In this document: positions 45,570 to 54,289 of the stretch, in pieces
Numbering within the stretch: position 1 is the stretch's first letter
Layout of the letters: each line of letters begins with the position of its first letter
Source of the DNA: Pseudescherichia sp031998825
GTDB taxonomy: Bacteria > Pseudomonadota > Gammaproteobacteria > Enterobacterales > Enterobacteriaceae
DNA: 64,000 nt
Direction: 5' to 3'
NCBI RefSeq assembly: GCF_031998825.1
Contig: NZ_DAMACX010000007.1
Coordinates: 1-64,000 of the forward strand
Translations under genes and position numbers: made by a program
Notes under the pieces: model-generated
What the model was told of the DNA's origin: nothing
Databases searched by the model: none
What the model saw: the letters and a program-made list of their open reading frames with translations, nothing else

Positions 45570-46293
45570 TCATCAGTTCCTTATGCCTGACTACGCGAAC
45601 GGTGCGGTCACGGTAATATTTGCCATAGGGCACCCGGGCAGACAGACTGCCAAAGTTGTGGTGCAGCATGATATTTTCCTGGTGCTCATGGCGCCCGAGG
45701 TAGATAGCTGCGTGATTGGTCACCTGGGCTTGTACTCGCATCATGATCATATCGCCGGGCTGCATATCAGACGGGTCAATCTGGATGAATCCCTCGGCCT
45801 CCCAGTGATCGTCATAGCGGTTTTCGCCCTGCTCCCACCACTCGTACGGCACTGAGTAATCGCCCAGGGTGATGCCATGCTCTCGCTGATACCACTCGCG
45901 GATCAGAGACCAGCAATCGGCAAAGCCGAGTACCCAGCGCCGCCCGGCATAATCCCGGTCTTCACGTGGCGCCAGAGTACAAAAGTCCCCGTCCGGCCAG
46001 CTCATAATGCCCCACTCAACGCCAGACCAGTCACACTGCACACGGTCCATTTCTGATGGCACGAGCTGGACCACATCCGGATGGGAGTGGATGACCATAA
46101 TGATCTCACCCAGCTCCGACGCTGCGAGCGTGTCCTCGGGGGAAAGCGTGAAGGCTTCGTTGGGTGTCCCTGAAATATTGCGGCATGGTATGTACTGCTG
46201 CGCCCGCCCGGCCTGCACCACGACTCCACAGGCCTCTTTCGGATACTCCGCCTCAACGTGGGCACGGATCGCATCCATCAGTTTTTTTCGCAT
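45547..46293 (-). CDS. Tail tip assembly protein with Mov34 and NlpC/P60 domains, lambda gpK family
   Basis: 248 residues from the ATG at 46293. N-terminal JAB/Mov34 metalloprotease fold (EACGVVV, then IHSHPDV...SEMD zinc motif). C-terminal NlpC/P60 peptidase domain has the Cys in FADCWSLI and the His in TNHAAIYLG, likely for local wall degradation during DNA entry. The reading to 46392 extends into gpL. Confidence 0.92.
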   Translation of the reverse strand: MRKKLMDAIRAHVEAEYPKEACGVVVQAGRAQQYIPCRNISGTPNEAFTLSPEDTLAASELGEIIMVIHSHPDVVQLVPSEMDRVQCDWSGVEWGIMSWPDGDFCTLAPREDRDYAGRRWVLGFADCWSLIREWYQREHGITLGDYSVPYEWWEQGENRYDDHWEAEGFIQIDPSDMQPGDMIMMRVQAQVTNHAAIYLGRHEHQENIMLHHNFGSLSARVPYGKYYRDRTVRVVRHKELMNAENTDS

Positions 46294-46295
46294 GA

Positions 46296-47033
46296 TTATT
46301 TTCCCTGAAGGTTTGCCGCCGGGAAGCCGCCAAACGACAGCGGGTTGCCAGCCCCGAAGCGCGCTTCGCAGTCCTGCAGCAGGCCGCTGCACACATCCAG
46401 CGAAGGATTATCGGTGGGGGTGCCGTCTTTGAGGAAATAGCGGTTGCCGTTGTAATCGCATCCGGTGCCGGTGCGGTACCAGCCCCGCATGCACCAGGTG
46501 CAGACGGGGGTGATTTGCCGGGTGGGCAGCTGCAGGTTCTGGATGTCAAACGGTGAGCACAGCTCAAAGTCGATTTGTACCCTCGTTTCGGCGGTTTTGG
46601 CGTTAACGTAAAAAAGCTGCACGCGTTCGTCGGCCGGGCTGGCGTTCGGGTTGCCGGCTGTCCAGTTGGCCGCGTCCAGGTATTTCGCCATTGTGGTGTG
46701 GATCTTCACCTTCGCCTTGACCATGTCATCGTACTCCAGGCACAGCGCGGTAACGTAGTTTCCAACGTTGGACACGGAAAGCGTGGGGGTGGGCTGCGCC
46801 CCGGTACTGGACAGCTCCAGCCCTTTCAGCTCATACGGGTAAGGGTCATACTGCTGTCCCTGCCAGATAATGGCTGGCAGGTTATCAGCAGCGAACGCAG
46901 CCCAGCCCGGGGCTGCAATATTGTGCGCGTGAAATCGGAGTATGGTATCCATGCCAAAGGCGGTACCGTCGATCTCGATGAGCTGTATTAGCTCCCCCGG
47001 CTCGAGTTTCTGTACGTCATTCGTAAAGCTCAT
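46296..47033 (-). CDS. Minor tail protein, lambda gpL family (iron-sulfur)
   Basis: 245 residues. The C-terminal half carries cysteines (VCTWCMRG, GTGCDY, VCSGLLQDCEARFG) in the pattern that holds a [4Fe-4S] cluster in lambda gpL. Ends FGGFPAANL as in the family. Connects the tail tip to the tube. Confidence 0.93.
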   Translation of the reverse strand: MSFTNDVQKLEPGELIQLIEIDGTAFGMDTILRFHAHNIAAPGWAAFAADNLPAIIWQGQQYDPYPYELKGLELSSTGAQPTPTLSVSNVGNYVTALCLEYDDMVKAKVKIHTTMAKYLDAANWTAGNPNASPADERVQLFYVNAKTAETRVQIDFELCSPFDIQNLQLPTRQITPVCTWCMRGWYRTGTGCDYNGNRYFLKDGTPTDNPSLDVCSGLLQDCEARFGAGNPLSFGGFPAANLQGK

Positions 47034-47044
47034 ATTCAGTCCAT

Positions 47045-47066
47045 AAAAAAGGCCGCATAAGCGGCC
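47045..47066 (-). terminator. Hairpin with T run before gpL
   Basis: GGCCGC / GCGGCC stem with TTTTTT on the minus strand, 12 bases before the gpL start codon. Confidence 0.6.
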
Positions 47067-47083
47067 GGATGAATGCGGGTTTT

Positions 47084-47425
47084 CTAAGGCGCAAAGGACT
47101 GCTCGAAAACAAATGATATTTCGACAAAGCCCCCCATAGGAAATGCGGGGCTTACTGAGTCAGCCTTTATCCGGTAAAGCTTTTTCTCGCCCCACGGATT
47201 AACCCACCAGAACGATCTTGTTACGTGGCTTAGAAGAAAATCACGCAGCACCTTCATTGCCTCTACTTTGCCGTTACACGTCAGGTTCCATGTTTCTGCC
47301 TCAGCGTTGATCCCGGCGCCAGCCACCTGCTTATATCCATCCCCGAACTGCGCCTGAAGCGTGGCCACAGTATTTGACCCACTACTCCCGACACGGACGC
47401 ACCAGGTAAAAGTGTCGATTGCCAT
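47084..47425 (-). CDS. Minor tail protein, lambda gpM family
   Basis: 113 residues. Typical family stretches are FTWCVRVGSSGSNT, VATLQAQFGDGYKQ, WNLTCNG and FWWVNPWGEKKLYRI. Part of the tail tip hub; lies 8 bases after the tape measure gene. Confidence 0.92.
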   Translation of the reverse strand: MAIDTFTWCVRVGSSGSNTVATLQAQFGDGYKQVAGAGINAEAETWNLTCNGKVEAMKVLRDFLLSHVTRSFWWVNPWGEKKLYRIKADSVSPAFPMGGFVEISFVFEQSFAP

Positions 47426-47433
47426 ATTGCTCC

Positions 47434-50400
47434 TTAACGGCGATAGAGGATGCCGCCCGGAGATATTTCTTTCTTCAGGCGATCGGTGAGGGTTTGCTGA
47501 ACAATACCTTCGAGCTGGAGTGCTGTGCTGGCGGTATTGGCGTTACTGATTTCACCCGCAGAACCATCCTGGGTGATGCTGACCGGGGAGTGAACAGTGA
47601 TGGCTGTATTGCCATTACCAGTAGCAGTATTAACGCCTGAAGATACGGCTCGCACACCGAGAGACCCATCCGCGGCCCGGGTCAGCGGCATGATTGCCTC
47701 CGGCCCGGCCTCGCCCATGACGCCCGCCCCTTTAGCAAATGCAAAGAATGTCGGCGTATCGACAATGCTGTTGCTAAAGGCGCTAAGCGAGGGTGAGTCG
47801 TAAACTCCGCCTTTGGCGTTGAAGGTGAGTGCACCTGCAGCTGCGGAATATGCACCAGACGGCGTTGCGCCAGCTGCTGCACCTCCGCCCACTGCCCCCG
47901 CCACGCTGCCTACAATAGAGCCCAAAATCCCAGAGGAAGAACTACCCAGCGCGCTGACAGCAGCCATCTGCAGACTGACTTTTGCGATCATCTCAAGCGC
48001 AGATAGTCCCCACTCTTTCCAGTCCGCCTTTCCACGCACAAGCATAGAAGCGACGTTATCCAGAGCGCTGTTCATGGTCGAGGTAATGCCCTGCGAAACC
48101 GTGCCCGCGATATTGCTGACACTATCCATCCAGTCAGCAAGACCAGCGCTTACACCGGCCCGCCAGTCCAGTTCGCTGGCTTTAGCCTGTTGGTATTTTT
48201 TATCAAGTGCATCCAGCGCCGAAGCGCGGGCGGCAACAGCCTCTGCGCCTTTATCCGTTTTATCAAAGACCCGCTCTACTTCCTGTCGTTCACGGTACTG
48301 ATCCTGATCACGACTCCCCATCCCTGACGTGGCGACATTCAGGTTTGTTTCATCCTGATATCGGCGCGCGGCGTCTTTGAGATCCTTAAGCGCGTCGGTC
48401 ATCTCACGCTGTTTGCGAACTGCCTCGTCAGCTTTTTGCGACCACTGGGCCAGCGCCACAGCCCCGGCCTCTATGGATTTACGCTGCTCTTCGCTCCATT
48501 TAGTTCCGTTCTCATGCGATGCGGCAAATAATTCAGCAGCCTGCTCGCCCTGTGTAGCGCGAACCTTTTGCACTTCGGTAGCGATACTCAGGTCTGCCAT
48601 TTTTCGGCTGTACTGCTCGGCTGTTTGCGCTGCTTCACGAGCGGCCTTTCCTGCGTCGCGTGTAGCATCAGCCTGAGATTTTTGGGCGGCAGCAACCCGC
48701 TGCGCATTGTTGTAGTCGTCCTCGGCCGCCTTTGTATAGTCGGCAGCATACTTTGAGTTTTCAGGACCTGTACGGCCCATTTTTTCGAGTTCAAATTGCG
48801 CTTGCTTACGAGCCCTAGCAAGACCGGTTAATCCGGCAAGCTCTGCCTGCTGTTGCTTTTGAATAAGGCTTTGCTGATCTTGGGTTGATACTGGAGCCTG
48901 TGGAATGGCAAACGGGACATTAACCAGAGCGTTTCTTGATGAGAGAAGCTGATTACCAAGTGAAAGCAATCTGTTTAGCTCAGAATGCTGGCCATTCATC
49001 ATCAGCAAAGAGTAATAAGCTTGGTTTTGCTTCCATGCCTGCTCGCGGAGCTGGTCAGTCCTGCGACGCTCGATTTCTGCCAGAGCCTGCTGAATAATGC
49101 GTGCCTGCTCCCGGAGTTGATTGAGCTTGTCTTCCTCGACAGCTAAATCACCTGTAACAATGGAAATGGCGCGCACTATATTAAGATCGTTTTCTCCAGT
49201 GATGCCGGGTTTACCCCTCGCAGCATTGAGATCATCAATTTGACCTTTTAAGGTCTCAACTTTCCCCTGCTGTTCGGTGACAAGCCTATTTTGCTCGGCC
49301 AGCGCTTCAATGGTTTTCTTGCGATTATCGTCTGTGTCAGGAAGCGACATCTTAGATGTCTTTTCGCGGATCTCATCTATCTGGCTGGCATATTCCTGCG
49401 CTGACTGGCGGGCCTGCTCCTGATTCTGGTACATGGCATACCATGCACCTGCACCAAGCATCACCAGACCTGGGACGCCCCCGATCAATCCCATTGCTCC
49501 GCCCAAAAGACGCGAACCAACTGATGTAACACTGTTCAGGTTGTTCTGTGCTGCGATCCTGCCTGAAAGGTTGCGGGTAAGCGCCGCCTGCGCTGATGCC
49601 AGTCTTGTTTCAGCGACTGTCTGAGCATCAGCGTTTTTAGCCGCTGCAAGACCGGATTGTGCTCGCTCAAGAGCGGCGCGCGCCCTGACTTTTTCTGTCG
49701 CTGTACCGCTGGTTAACGCAGTACTCAAACGCGTTTGAGCTGCTGTAACCTTCGCCTCTGCGGCGGCAACCTTTTCTCGCTGAGCCGCCTGCACATCAGC
49801 ACTGCGGGCTGTCTGAACGGCCTGTTGTGCCCTATATACCTCAGCTCTTGAAGCAGCCACTGCCGACTGGGCTGCTTTTTCCTGCGCGACGGCAAGAGCG
49901 ACTTCTGCTTTAGCGGCGGAAAGCAAAGAGGCTGTGGCCCCCGAGGCGCTGCTGACGACCCCCCCGAGATACTTCGCCAGTCCAACTCCAACCAGCGCAC
50001 CAGCAACTGTTGTAATGGTGGACATGTTATTAGCGACGTCGTTCAGAGCGCCGCTCACTGCTGAGGATGTAAGGGAATCCAGTGTTCCGGCGACACCATC
50101 AAGCCCTCCAGATAAAGCAGAAGTAGCACCTGTCGCCTGGTTGATGCCACCAACCCATGCCATAAAGGAGTTGGTTACTTTTTGCAGTGATCCGGAAACA
50201 GTCTGCGGCATGGAGCTAAACTCCCCCCGCAAATTATCGAGCTGGCTTATCATAGCTGGCACGACTTTATCAATCGTCAGCTGACCCTGATCCGCCATAG
50301 CTTTAAGGTCTTTTCGAGCGACACCCATTCCAGCAGCCAGAGCCCTGATAACGCGATCGCCGGACTCGTTAACGGCATTAAACTCTTCGCCACGAAGAAC

Positions 50401-50943
50401 GCCCTGGGCCAGCGCCTGGCTAAACTGCGTAATAACAGACCCAGACTCTTCAGCGCTAGCGCCAGATATTTTCAGCCCGGTAGAAACCGCTTCGGTTATT
50501 TTAAGCACATCCGAAGAGTCATAACCAAACTCCCGCATAGAAGCGGCTGCACGTGAGAAAAGATTAGCATTATCAGAAAACGCAGTGCCTGTTCGCTGGC
50601 TAATCTGCATGAGCTGTATCTGAGAACTGGTAAAGTCGTCAGTGGTGCTGGACGCTTGTTTTAACCGGGCATTTACAGAAGTCCATTCGTCAGCGATCTG
50701 GACTAGCTTGCCAGTTGCAAAGGCTGCTGAAGCCGCTGCGGCAGCCCGGCCTGCGCTTGCAAAACCACTTGTAAGATCGGACAGTGCTTTCTCGCTCTCA
50801 CGCGCAGCAGCTGCAGCTTGCCGGCCACCATTTTGCATGGTGCGATAATAATCCTGACCCATACGAGAAGCGCGGGAAATTTCAGTTTGAAATGACTGGG
50901 AGTTCGCAGAAATTTTGATAATAAGTTCACGCAAGGTAGCCAA
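47434..50943 (-). CDS. Tail tape measure protein
   Basis: 1169 residues, very Ala/Gln rich with long coiled-coil stretches (about 340-620 and 700-860). N-terminal tape-measure domain (FASAGRAAAAASAAFATGKLVQIADEW, RGEEFNAVNESGDRVIRALAAGMG). A hydrophobic part near 480-500 (LLGGAMGLIGGVPGLVMLGAGAWYAMY) could enter the host membrane. The C-terminal domain reads SPSLSAFSNSIVDTPTFFAFA. The start codon is TTG, with GGAGG 7 bases upstream. Sets tail length. Confidence 0.95.
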   Translation of the reverse strand: MATLRELIIKISANSQSFQTEISRASRMGQDYYRTMQNGGRQAAAAARESEKALSDLTSGFASAGRAAAAASAAFATGKLVQIADEWTSVNARLKQASSTTDDFTSSQIQLMQISQRTGTAFSDNANLFSRAAASMREFGYDSSDVLKITEAVSTGLKISGASAEESGSVITQFSQALAQGVLRGEEFNAVNESGDRVIRALAAGMGVARKDLKAMADQGQLTIDKVVPAMISQLDNLRGEFSSMPQTVSGSLQKVTNSFMAWVGGINQATGATSALSGGLDGVAGTLDSLTSSAVSGALNDVANNMSTITTVAGALVGVGLAKYLGGVVSSASGATASLLSAAKAEVALAVAQEKAAQSAVAASRAEVYRAQQAVQTARSADVQAAQREKVAAAEAKVTAAQTRLSTALTSGTATEKVRARAALERAQSGLAAAKNADAQTVAETRLASAQAALTRNLSGRIAAQNNLNSVTSVGSRLLGGAMGLIGGVPGLVMLGAGAWYAMYQNQEQARQSAQEYASQIDEIREKTSKMSLPDTDDNRKKTIEALAEQNRLVTEQQGKVETLKGQIDDLNAARGKPGITGENDLNIVRAISIVTGDLAVEEDKLNQLREQARIIQQALAEIERRRTDQLREQAWKQNQAYYSLLMMNGQHSELNRLLSLGNQLLSSRNALVNVPFAIPQAPVSTQDQQSLIQKQQQAELAGLTGLARARKQAQFELEKMGRTGPENSKYAADYTKAAEDDYNNAQRVAAAQKSQADATRDAGKAAREAAQTAEQYSRKMADLSIATEVQKVRATQGEQAAELFAASHENGTKWSEEQRKSIEAGAVALAQWSQKADEAVRKQREMTDALKDLKDAARRYQDETNLNVATSGMGSRDQDQYRERQEVERVFDKTDKGAEAVAARASALDALDKKYQQAKASELDWRAGVSAGLADWMDSVSNIAGTVSQGITSTMNSALDNVASMLVRGKADWKEWGLSALEMIAKVSLQMAAVSALGSSSSGILGSIVGSVAGAVGGGAAAGATPSGAYSAAAGALTFNAKGGVYDSPSLSAFSNSIVDTPTFFAFAKGAGVMGEAGPEAIMPLTRAADGSLGVRAVSSGVNTATGNGNTAITVHSPVSITQDGSAGEISNANTASTALQLEGIVQQTLTDRLKKEISPGGILYRR

Positions 50944-50961
50944 TGATTAGCCTCCACAAAT

Positions 50962-50988
50962 AAAAAAGCCCCGCAGTGCGGGGCTTTT
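50962..50988 (-). terminator. Terminator of the tail-gene moron
   Basis: AAAGCCCCGCA...TGCGGGGCTTTT: perfect GC-rich stem plus T run on the minus strand, directly after the 51.0 kb gene and 19 bases before the tape measure start. Confidence 0.8.
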
Positions 50989-51001
50989 CAGTAACATAAA
51001 T

Positions 51002-51319
51002 TTATTTATCAAACTCTTTATTGCCAGTTGAAAGTAAATATGCGGATTTTATATATGGTAGCCTCATAACTATTGAATCTTCATCAATAGTCGCTCCTAG
51101 AGCAATAGTTCTGCACATAAGACTTACATACCCTTGCTTCCTTATGCACATCCCATCCGGGCTTTCAAAAAATGGCATATCTCCTTTTTTCCATATTAAT
51201 AAAGTTGTACCTTCTGGCACAGCCCCAATTGGTTGGACAGAGAATACCGTCATTGAATTGATGATGAATCCTCCAACCGCCAGTACTAAAATAAATATCA
51301 AAAATATATATTTTTTCAT
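51002..51319 (-). CDS. Small membrane-anchored protein, second gene of the tail-region moron
   Basis: 105 residues from the ATG at 51319 (MKKYIFLIFILVL). One N-terminal membrane helix or signal anchor (about 4-24); the rest is likely periplasmic, with two Cys (DGMCIRK, SLMCRT) that could form a disulfide. No family recognised. Starts 1 base after the previous gene's stop and is AT-rich, unlike the tail genes. Confidence 0.7.
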   Translation of the reverse strand: MKKYIFLIFILVLAVGGFIINSMTVFSVQPIGAVPEGTTLLIWKKGDMPFFESPDGMCIRKQGYVSLMCRTIALGATIDEDSIVMRLPYIKSAYLLSTGNKEFDK

Positions 51320-51320
51320 G

Positions 51321-51836
51321 CTAAATCTTCCAGTTACAGGCAGCGGATATCTTTTTAGCGATATTATCAATTCCTGCAAGATCGAACTCAACTATTTGCA
51401 TGGTTGAACCATAGGGTTCAAACCCAATGACTAGCTTTTTATGCTTCGATAATTCTTTTATAAAAAGCACCGCATTGGGAGCGAAGGCTGAATCACCTCC
51501 CTCACCCGGAGTCCACGTAATTTTCTGCGGTTTACCCCCATCATATCTGATGGTCACTCGTGGTGAGTCAACTCCAAGATAATCAGTTACGGACAGGTAG
51601 GCATCCGTAGAGTTTTCATTGCACCTTAAAACAAGAGAAGTGCTACGTTCAGTACCTTGCTTCACATAGATATCTTTCGTGCTATTTATTGCTACAACGT
51701 CAGTGGAGTCTGTTAGTTTGTTAACTTTAGATTTATAGAACCATGAACCGTCATTCTGTAATTCATCAGATTCCGTGGCATTGGCTGCACCAATAAAGGT
51801 GCTCATCACTAAAAATAATACAGATAATTTTTTCAT
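51321..51836 (-). CDS. Secreted VasI/TagO-like protein, first gene of the tail-region moron
   Basis: 171 residues from the ATG at 51836 (MKKLSVLFLVM; a longer reading to 51926 has no homology). Signal peptide ends ANA. The pattern WFYKSKVNKLTDST...LVLRCNENSTDAYLSV...VTIRYDGG...W...KLVIGFEPYGSTMQIVEFDLAGI...AACNW fits the VasI/TagO family of periplasmic proteins seen with type VI secretion, also as phage morons. Two Cys (RC and C-x-W) may pair. AT-rich. Role here unknown; superinfection exclusion or host surface change is possible. Confidence 0.65.
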   Translation of the reverse strand: MKKLSVLFLVMSTFIGAANATESDELQNDGSWFYKSKVNKLTDSTDVVAINSTKDIYVKQGTERSTSLVLRCNENSTDAYLSVTDYLGVDSPRVTIRYDGGKPQKITWTPGEGGDSAFAPNAVLFIKELSKHKKLVIGFEPYGSTMQIVEFDLAGIDNIAKKISAACNWKI

Positions 51837-51925
51837 CACTTCATCCCCTAAGGTATCGTTCGGACTAATCCTAACAGGGATCATGCTTGCAACAAAATAT
51901 GAAGATGGCATGTGACCTAGCATCA

Positions 51926-52195
51926 CTATCCGGCAAGCGCCGCAAAAAACCCTTCCAACCCGTCATTGCTCTCTTCCTGTTCAGTGGCATTCCACTGGAG
52001 GATCACATCATCCATGCTGACCTTAGCGCCCTGAGAGTTAAGCACGGCAGCGGAAATCTGTGCCGCCTGAATATCGCCGCGCCGATCGCTGATGGGATTG
52101 ATGCGGTCAAACTCTATCCACATGCGCAACTCCCTGGCCGTCAGGGTTTGCTTCAGTTCATCAAGCGTGCGCCCCAGACGGAGCGCCAGCGTCAT
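51926..52195 (-). CDS. Tail assembly chaperone, downstream frame (gpT-like, DUF4035)
   Basis: 89 residues: LGRTLDELKQTLTARELRMWIEFDRINPI and GDIQAAQISAAVLN fit the gpT-like part of siphovirus tail chaperones. It lies in the -1 frame relative to the upstream chaperone, and that frame is open back to the slippery-like site at 52225. It may be made mainly as a frameshift fusion, not from its own ATG. Confidence 0.85.
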   Translation of the reverse strand: MTLALRLGRTLDELKQTLTARELRMWIEFDRINPISDRRGDIQAAQISAAVLNSQGAKVSMDDVILQWNATEQEESNDGLEGFFAALAG

Positions 52196-52218
52196 CAGGA
52201 AGAACGTGCCGGGCTGGC

Positions 52219-52614
52219 TTACGGCTTTTCCACCTCGGCCGCCGAAGTAGTCAGGTCAAGCGCCTGCTTGAGAAGGCGGGAGTGTACCGGGCCATAGAAC
52301 TGCTCGACCTGTGGCTTATCCTCTTCGCTGAAGACCTGCGTACCGTCTTCCTCCAGCAGCACATCAATAAAGAGCACCACATCAGCGCTCTTGTTACGCA
52401 GCGCGCGTTCGGCTGCTGTCAGCTCTTCTGGTTCGCCTTCTCCCTGCTTCGGGTTAAGCACCTGCTGCCATTCAAGCCAGGCCTGCGCTGACGGCTCACG
52501 CAGTTTTACCCTGGCGTTTTTCCACTCCGGAACGGTGATGGTTTTGGTACGGAAGCCTGCCATCGGCGCCAGCGCGAGCGAGCGAAGTGAACTCTGTGAA
52601 ACCTTATTGGCCAT
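52219..52614 (-). CDS. Tail assembly chaperone, upstream frame (gpG-like)
   Basis: 131 residues, soluble. Contains VPEWKNARVKLREPSAQAWLEWQQVL and an acidic middle (EGEPEELTAAERALRNKSADVVLFIDVLLEEDG), typical of tail chaperones that coat the tape measure before the tube forms. Sits between the tail tube and the gpT-like frame, the standard place. Confidence 0.85.
   Translation of the reverse strand: MANKVSQSSLRSLALAPMAGFRTKTITVPEWKNARVKLREPSAQAWLEWQQVLNPKQGEGEPEELTAAERALRNKSADVVLFIDVLLEEDGTQVFSEEDKPQVEQFYGPVHSRLLKQALDLTTSAAEVEKP
52225..52231 (-). other. Possible -1 ribosomal frameshift site in the tail chaperone pair
   Basis: On the minus strand the end of the upstream chaperone reads GAA-AAG-CCG-TAA. 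Slipping back one base at GGAAAAG joins it to the open frame that leads into the gpT-like ORF. Lambda uses GGGAAAG at the same place. The heptamer here is less ideal (GAA to GGA re-pairing). Confidence 0.5.
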
Positions 52615-52637
52615 TTCATTTTCTCGTTTGAAGTCAG

Positions 52638-52656
52638 AAAAAGCGGCTTTCGCCGC
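52638..52656 (-). terminator. Hairpin with T run after the tail tube gene
   Basis: GCGGC / GCCGC stem with TTTTT on the minus strand, between tail tube and tail chaperone genes. Confidence 0.55.
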
Positions 52657-52661
52657 TGTTA

Positions 52662-53117
52662 TTAGCCTGCAGAGGGTGCAGGGACGATCGGGACGGGCTT
52701 GCCTTTGATGCGCAGCGTAAACGATGCGGTCACCACCCCGGCGGTGCCTAGGCTCCAGCTGTTCTGGCGCACTTCAGCCAGAAACGCGTAACCGTTGCCG
52801 GACGGGAAGATCACCTGAAACGCATGCAGCGCGTCAGTGTCGTAAGCGGTGCGCAGCGTGTTCTGCCCCTCTTCTTCTGAGGACCAGTTTCCGGAAACTG
52901 TCATTTCACCCGGCGCGGCCAGGCCGTTCGTCATCTCCTGCTCGGTAGAGCAGAGCGTGGTAGTGTCGATATCTGACTTCTGGCCGCCGGTATAGCTCAG
53001 CTCTTTGGTCGAGCAGTTGATAGACTGCCAGGTAGCGCCAGTGGGATTGACGGTAGTTGCCGGATCGGCGGAAACGTTGATTTTCGTTCCCTGTGTTTTT
53101 TCGTACTTTGAGGACAT
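52662..53117 (-). CDS. Major tail tube protein
   Basis: 151 residues. Beta-rich, with QKSDIDTTTLCSTEQEMTNGLAAPGEMTVSGNW and FPSGNGYAFLAEVRQNSWSLGTAGVVTASFTLRI, matching the lambda gpV/HK97-type tube fold. Its place between tail completion and chaperone genes agrees. Confidence 0.9.
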   Translation of the reverse strand: MSSKYEKTQGTKINVSADPATTVNPTGATWQSINCSTKELSYTGGQKSDIDTTTLCSTEQEMTNGLAAPGEMTVSGNWSSEEEGQNTLRTAYDTDALHAFQVIFPSGNGYAFLAEVRQNSWSLGTAGVVTASFTLRIKGKPVPIVPAPSAG

Positions 53118-53133
53118 GGTGATCTCCGGATAT

Positions 53134-53155
53134 AAAAAAGCCGCCCGGAGGCGGC
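53134..53155 (-). terminator. Hairpin with T run before the tail tube gene
   Basis: GCCGCC / GGCGGC stem with TTTTTT on the minus strand, 17 bases before the tail tube start codon. Confidence 0.6.
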
Positions 53156-53175
53156 AGAGTTAATGTGATGATGAT

Positions 53176-53505
53176 TTATTGCCAGATCTGAACTTCAAGC
53201 ATGGCCCGGTAAAGTCCGGTGTCAGGCTCATAGTCATTGATCTCGTTCAGTCCAACAGGATGCAGATCGGCCAGAGCGGCTTTAACCTGATTACGCAGCG
53301 CCCGGGCGTCATCAATCGACGAGGCCCACGCATCAACCTGAACCGTGCTTGCTGTTTCTGCCGGTCCGCAGAAAGCATCCTCACTGGCTGAGGAAGGCAA
53401 CAGGTAGATCACCCATGGTGCAGAGGTTCCCTGCGGCGCCACGTACGGAAAGACGTTGCCGCCTGCCAGCGCGCTGAGGCGTGGATAGATATCGGCTTCG
53501 GTCAT
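53176..53505 (-). CDS. Tail completion protein (DUF3168/gp17-like)
   Basis: 109 residues. YPRLSALAGGNVFPYVAPQGTSAPWVIYLLPSS and VQVDAWASSIDDARALRNQVKAAL are typical of DUF3168 tail-terminator proteins. Overlaps the previous gene by 4 bases. Confidence 0.9.
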   Translation of the reverse strand: MTEADIYPRLSALAGGNVFPYVAPQGTSAPWVIYLLPSSASEDAFCGPAETASTVQVDAWASSIDDARALRNQVKAALADLHPVGLNEINDYEPDTGLYRAMLEVQIWQ

Positions 53506-53951
53506 TTCGCCAGTACCTCGTCGATAGCCTGATTCATTCGCGCCAGCGCTGCCTGCGTTGCTTCTTCCTGCCGGGTATCAAACGCCGGGCGGACAAAGGG
53601 ATGCGCGGGCATATTCGATGTACCGAGCTCCACAAAACGCCAGTAAAACGCATTGCGCGGGTTGTCTGCCTTCATTGTGTTATCGCTGTTGCCAGTGTCC
53701 GGATTGACTCCCCGGATATGTACGCCGGAAGTGATTTCGCCGCGGCGACGTCCTTTCTGGGTCACCACCACCACGTTTTTTTTCATCTTGCCGGTTTTGA
53801 CTGGCGCGAGATTCTCTACCTCTTCTTTCAGAACCTGAGCGCCCGCACGAGTGGCATCACGCAAAACCTTGTTATTTTCTGCCCGGCTTAGCGTTTCCAG
53901 ATCCGTAGCGATATCGGCCAGGCCGGAGAAATCAAGACTCGTTGAGATCAC
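53502..53951 (-). CDS. HK97 gp10-like tail component
   Basis: 149 residues. The basic middle (APVKTGKMKKNVVVVTQKGRRR) and FYWRFVELGTSNMPAHPFVRPAF are the hallmark of the HK97 gp10 family. 4-base overlaps on both sides show tight operon packing. Confidence 0.92.
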   Translation of the reverse strand: MISTSLDFSGLADIATDLETLSRAENNKVLRDATRAGAQVLKEEVENLAPVKTGKMKKNVVVVTQKGRRRGEITSGVHIRGVNPDTGNSDNTMKADNPRNAFYWRFVELGTSNMPAHPFVRPAFDTRQEEATQAALARMNQAIDEVLAK

Positions 53952-54289
53952 TGCTTCACCCCCTTCTCACAAAGCAACTCCAGGCGGGTACCGTTCTCGG
54001 CAGAGATAGCCGACTTGATGTCGTATATCTCTCCATTTCCGGTTGGCGGCAGGTGAATGGCACGCCATCCCGTTGATACCTGAATGCCAGGGTAGCGACG
54101 CATCCAGATCCGTGTAGTGGTGCTGCTTATCTCAGCGCCGCCATCTATCAGCTCTCGCCCCGACACATCCGCCACCTCAGCGCGGACAGATGTCACATCC
54201 ACCCAGCCAGTGGCAGGCTGCCCCGAAGGCAGGCGCCCCGACGCTGGCTTTTGTAACGTAACCCGGTGTCGTAGCCGTCCTGCTTTCAT
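53948..54289 (-). CDS. Head closure (head-tail adaptor) protein
   Basis: 113 residues, mostly beta. MKAGRLRHRVTLQKP and WVDVTSVRAEVADVSGREL match the SPP1 gp16 / HK97 gp7 adaptor family. Overlaps its neighbours by 4 bases. Confidence 0.9.
   Translation of the reverse strand: MKAGRLRHRVTLQKPASGRLPSGQPATGWVDVTSVRAEVADVSGRELIDGGAEISSTTTRIWMRRYPGIQVSTGWRAIHLPPTGNGEIYDIKSAISAENGTRLELLCEKGVKQ

Noticed and set aside
51837..51925. Dedicated promoter for the moron pair
   Set aside because: TTGCAA and TAGGAT are present but only 13 bases apart; no -35/-10 pair with normal spacing was found, so no promoter is listed.
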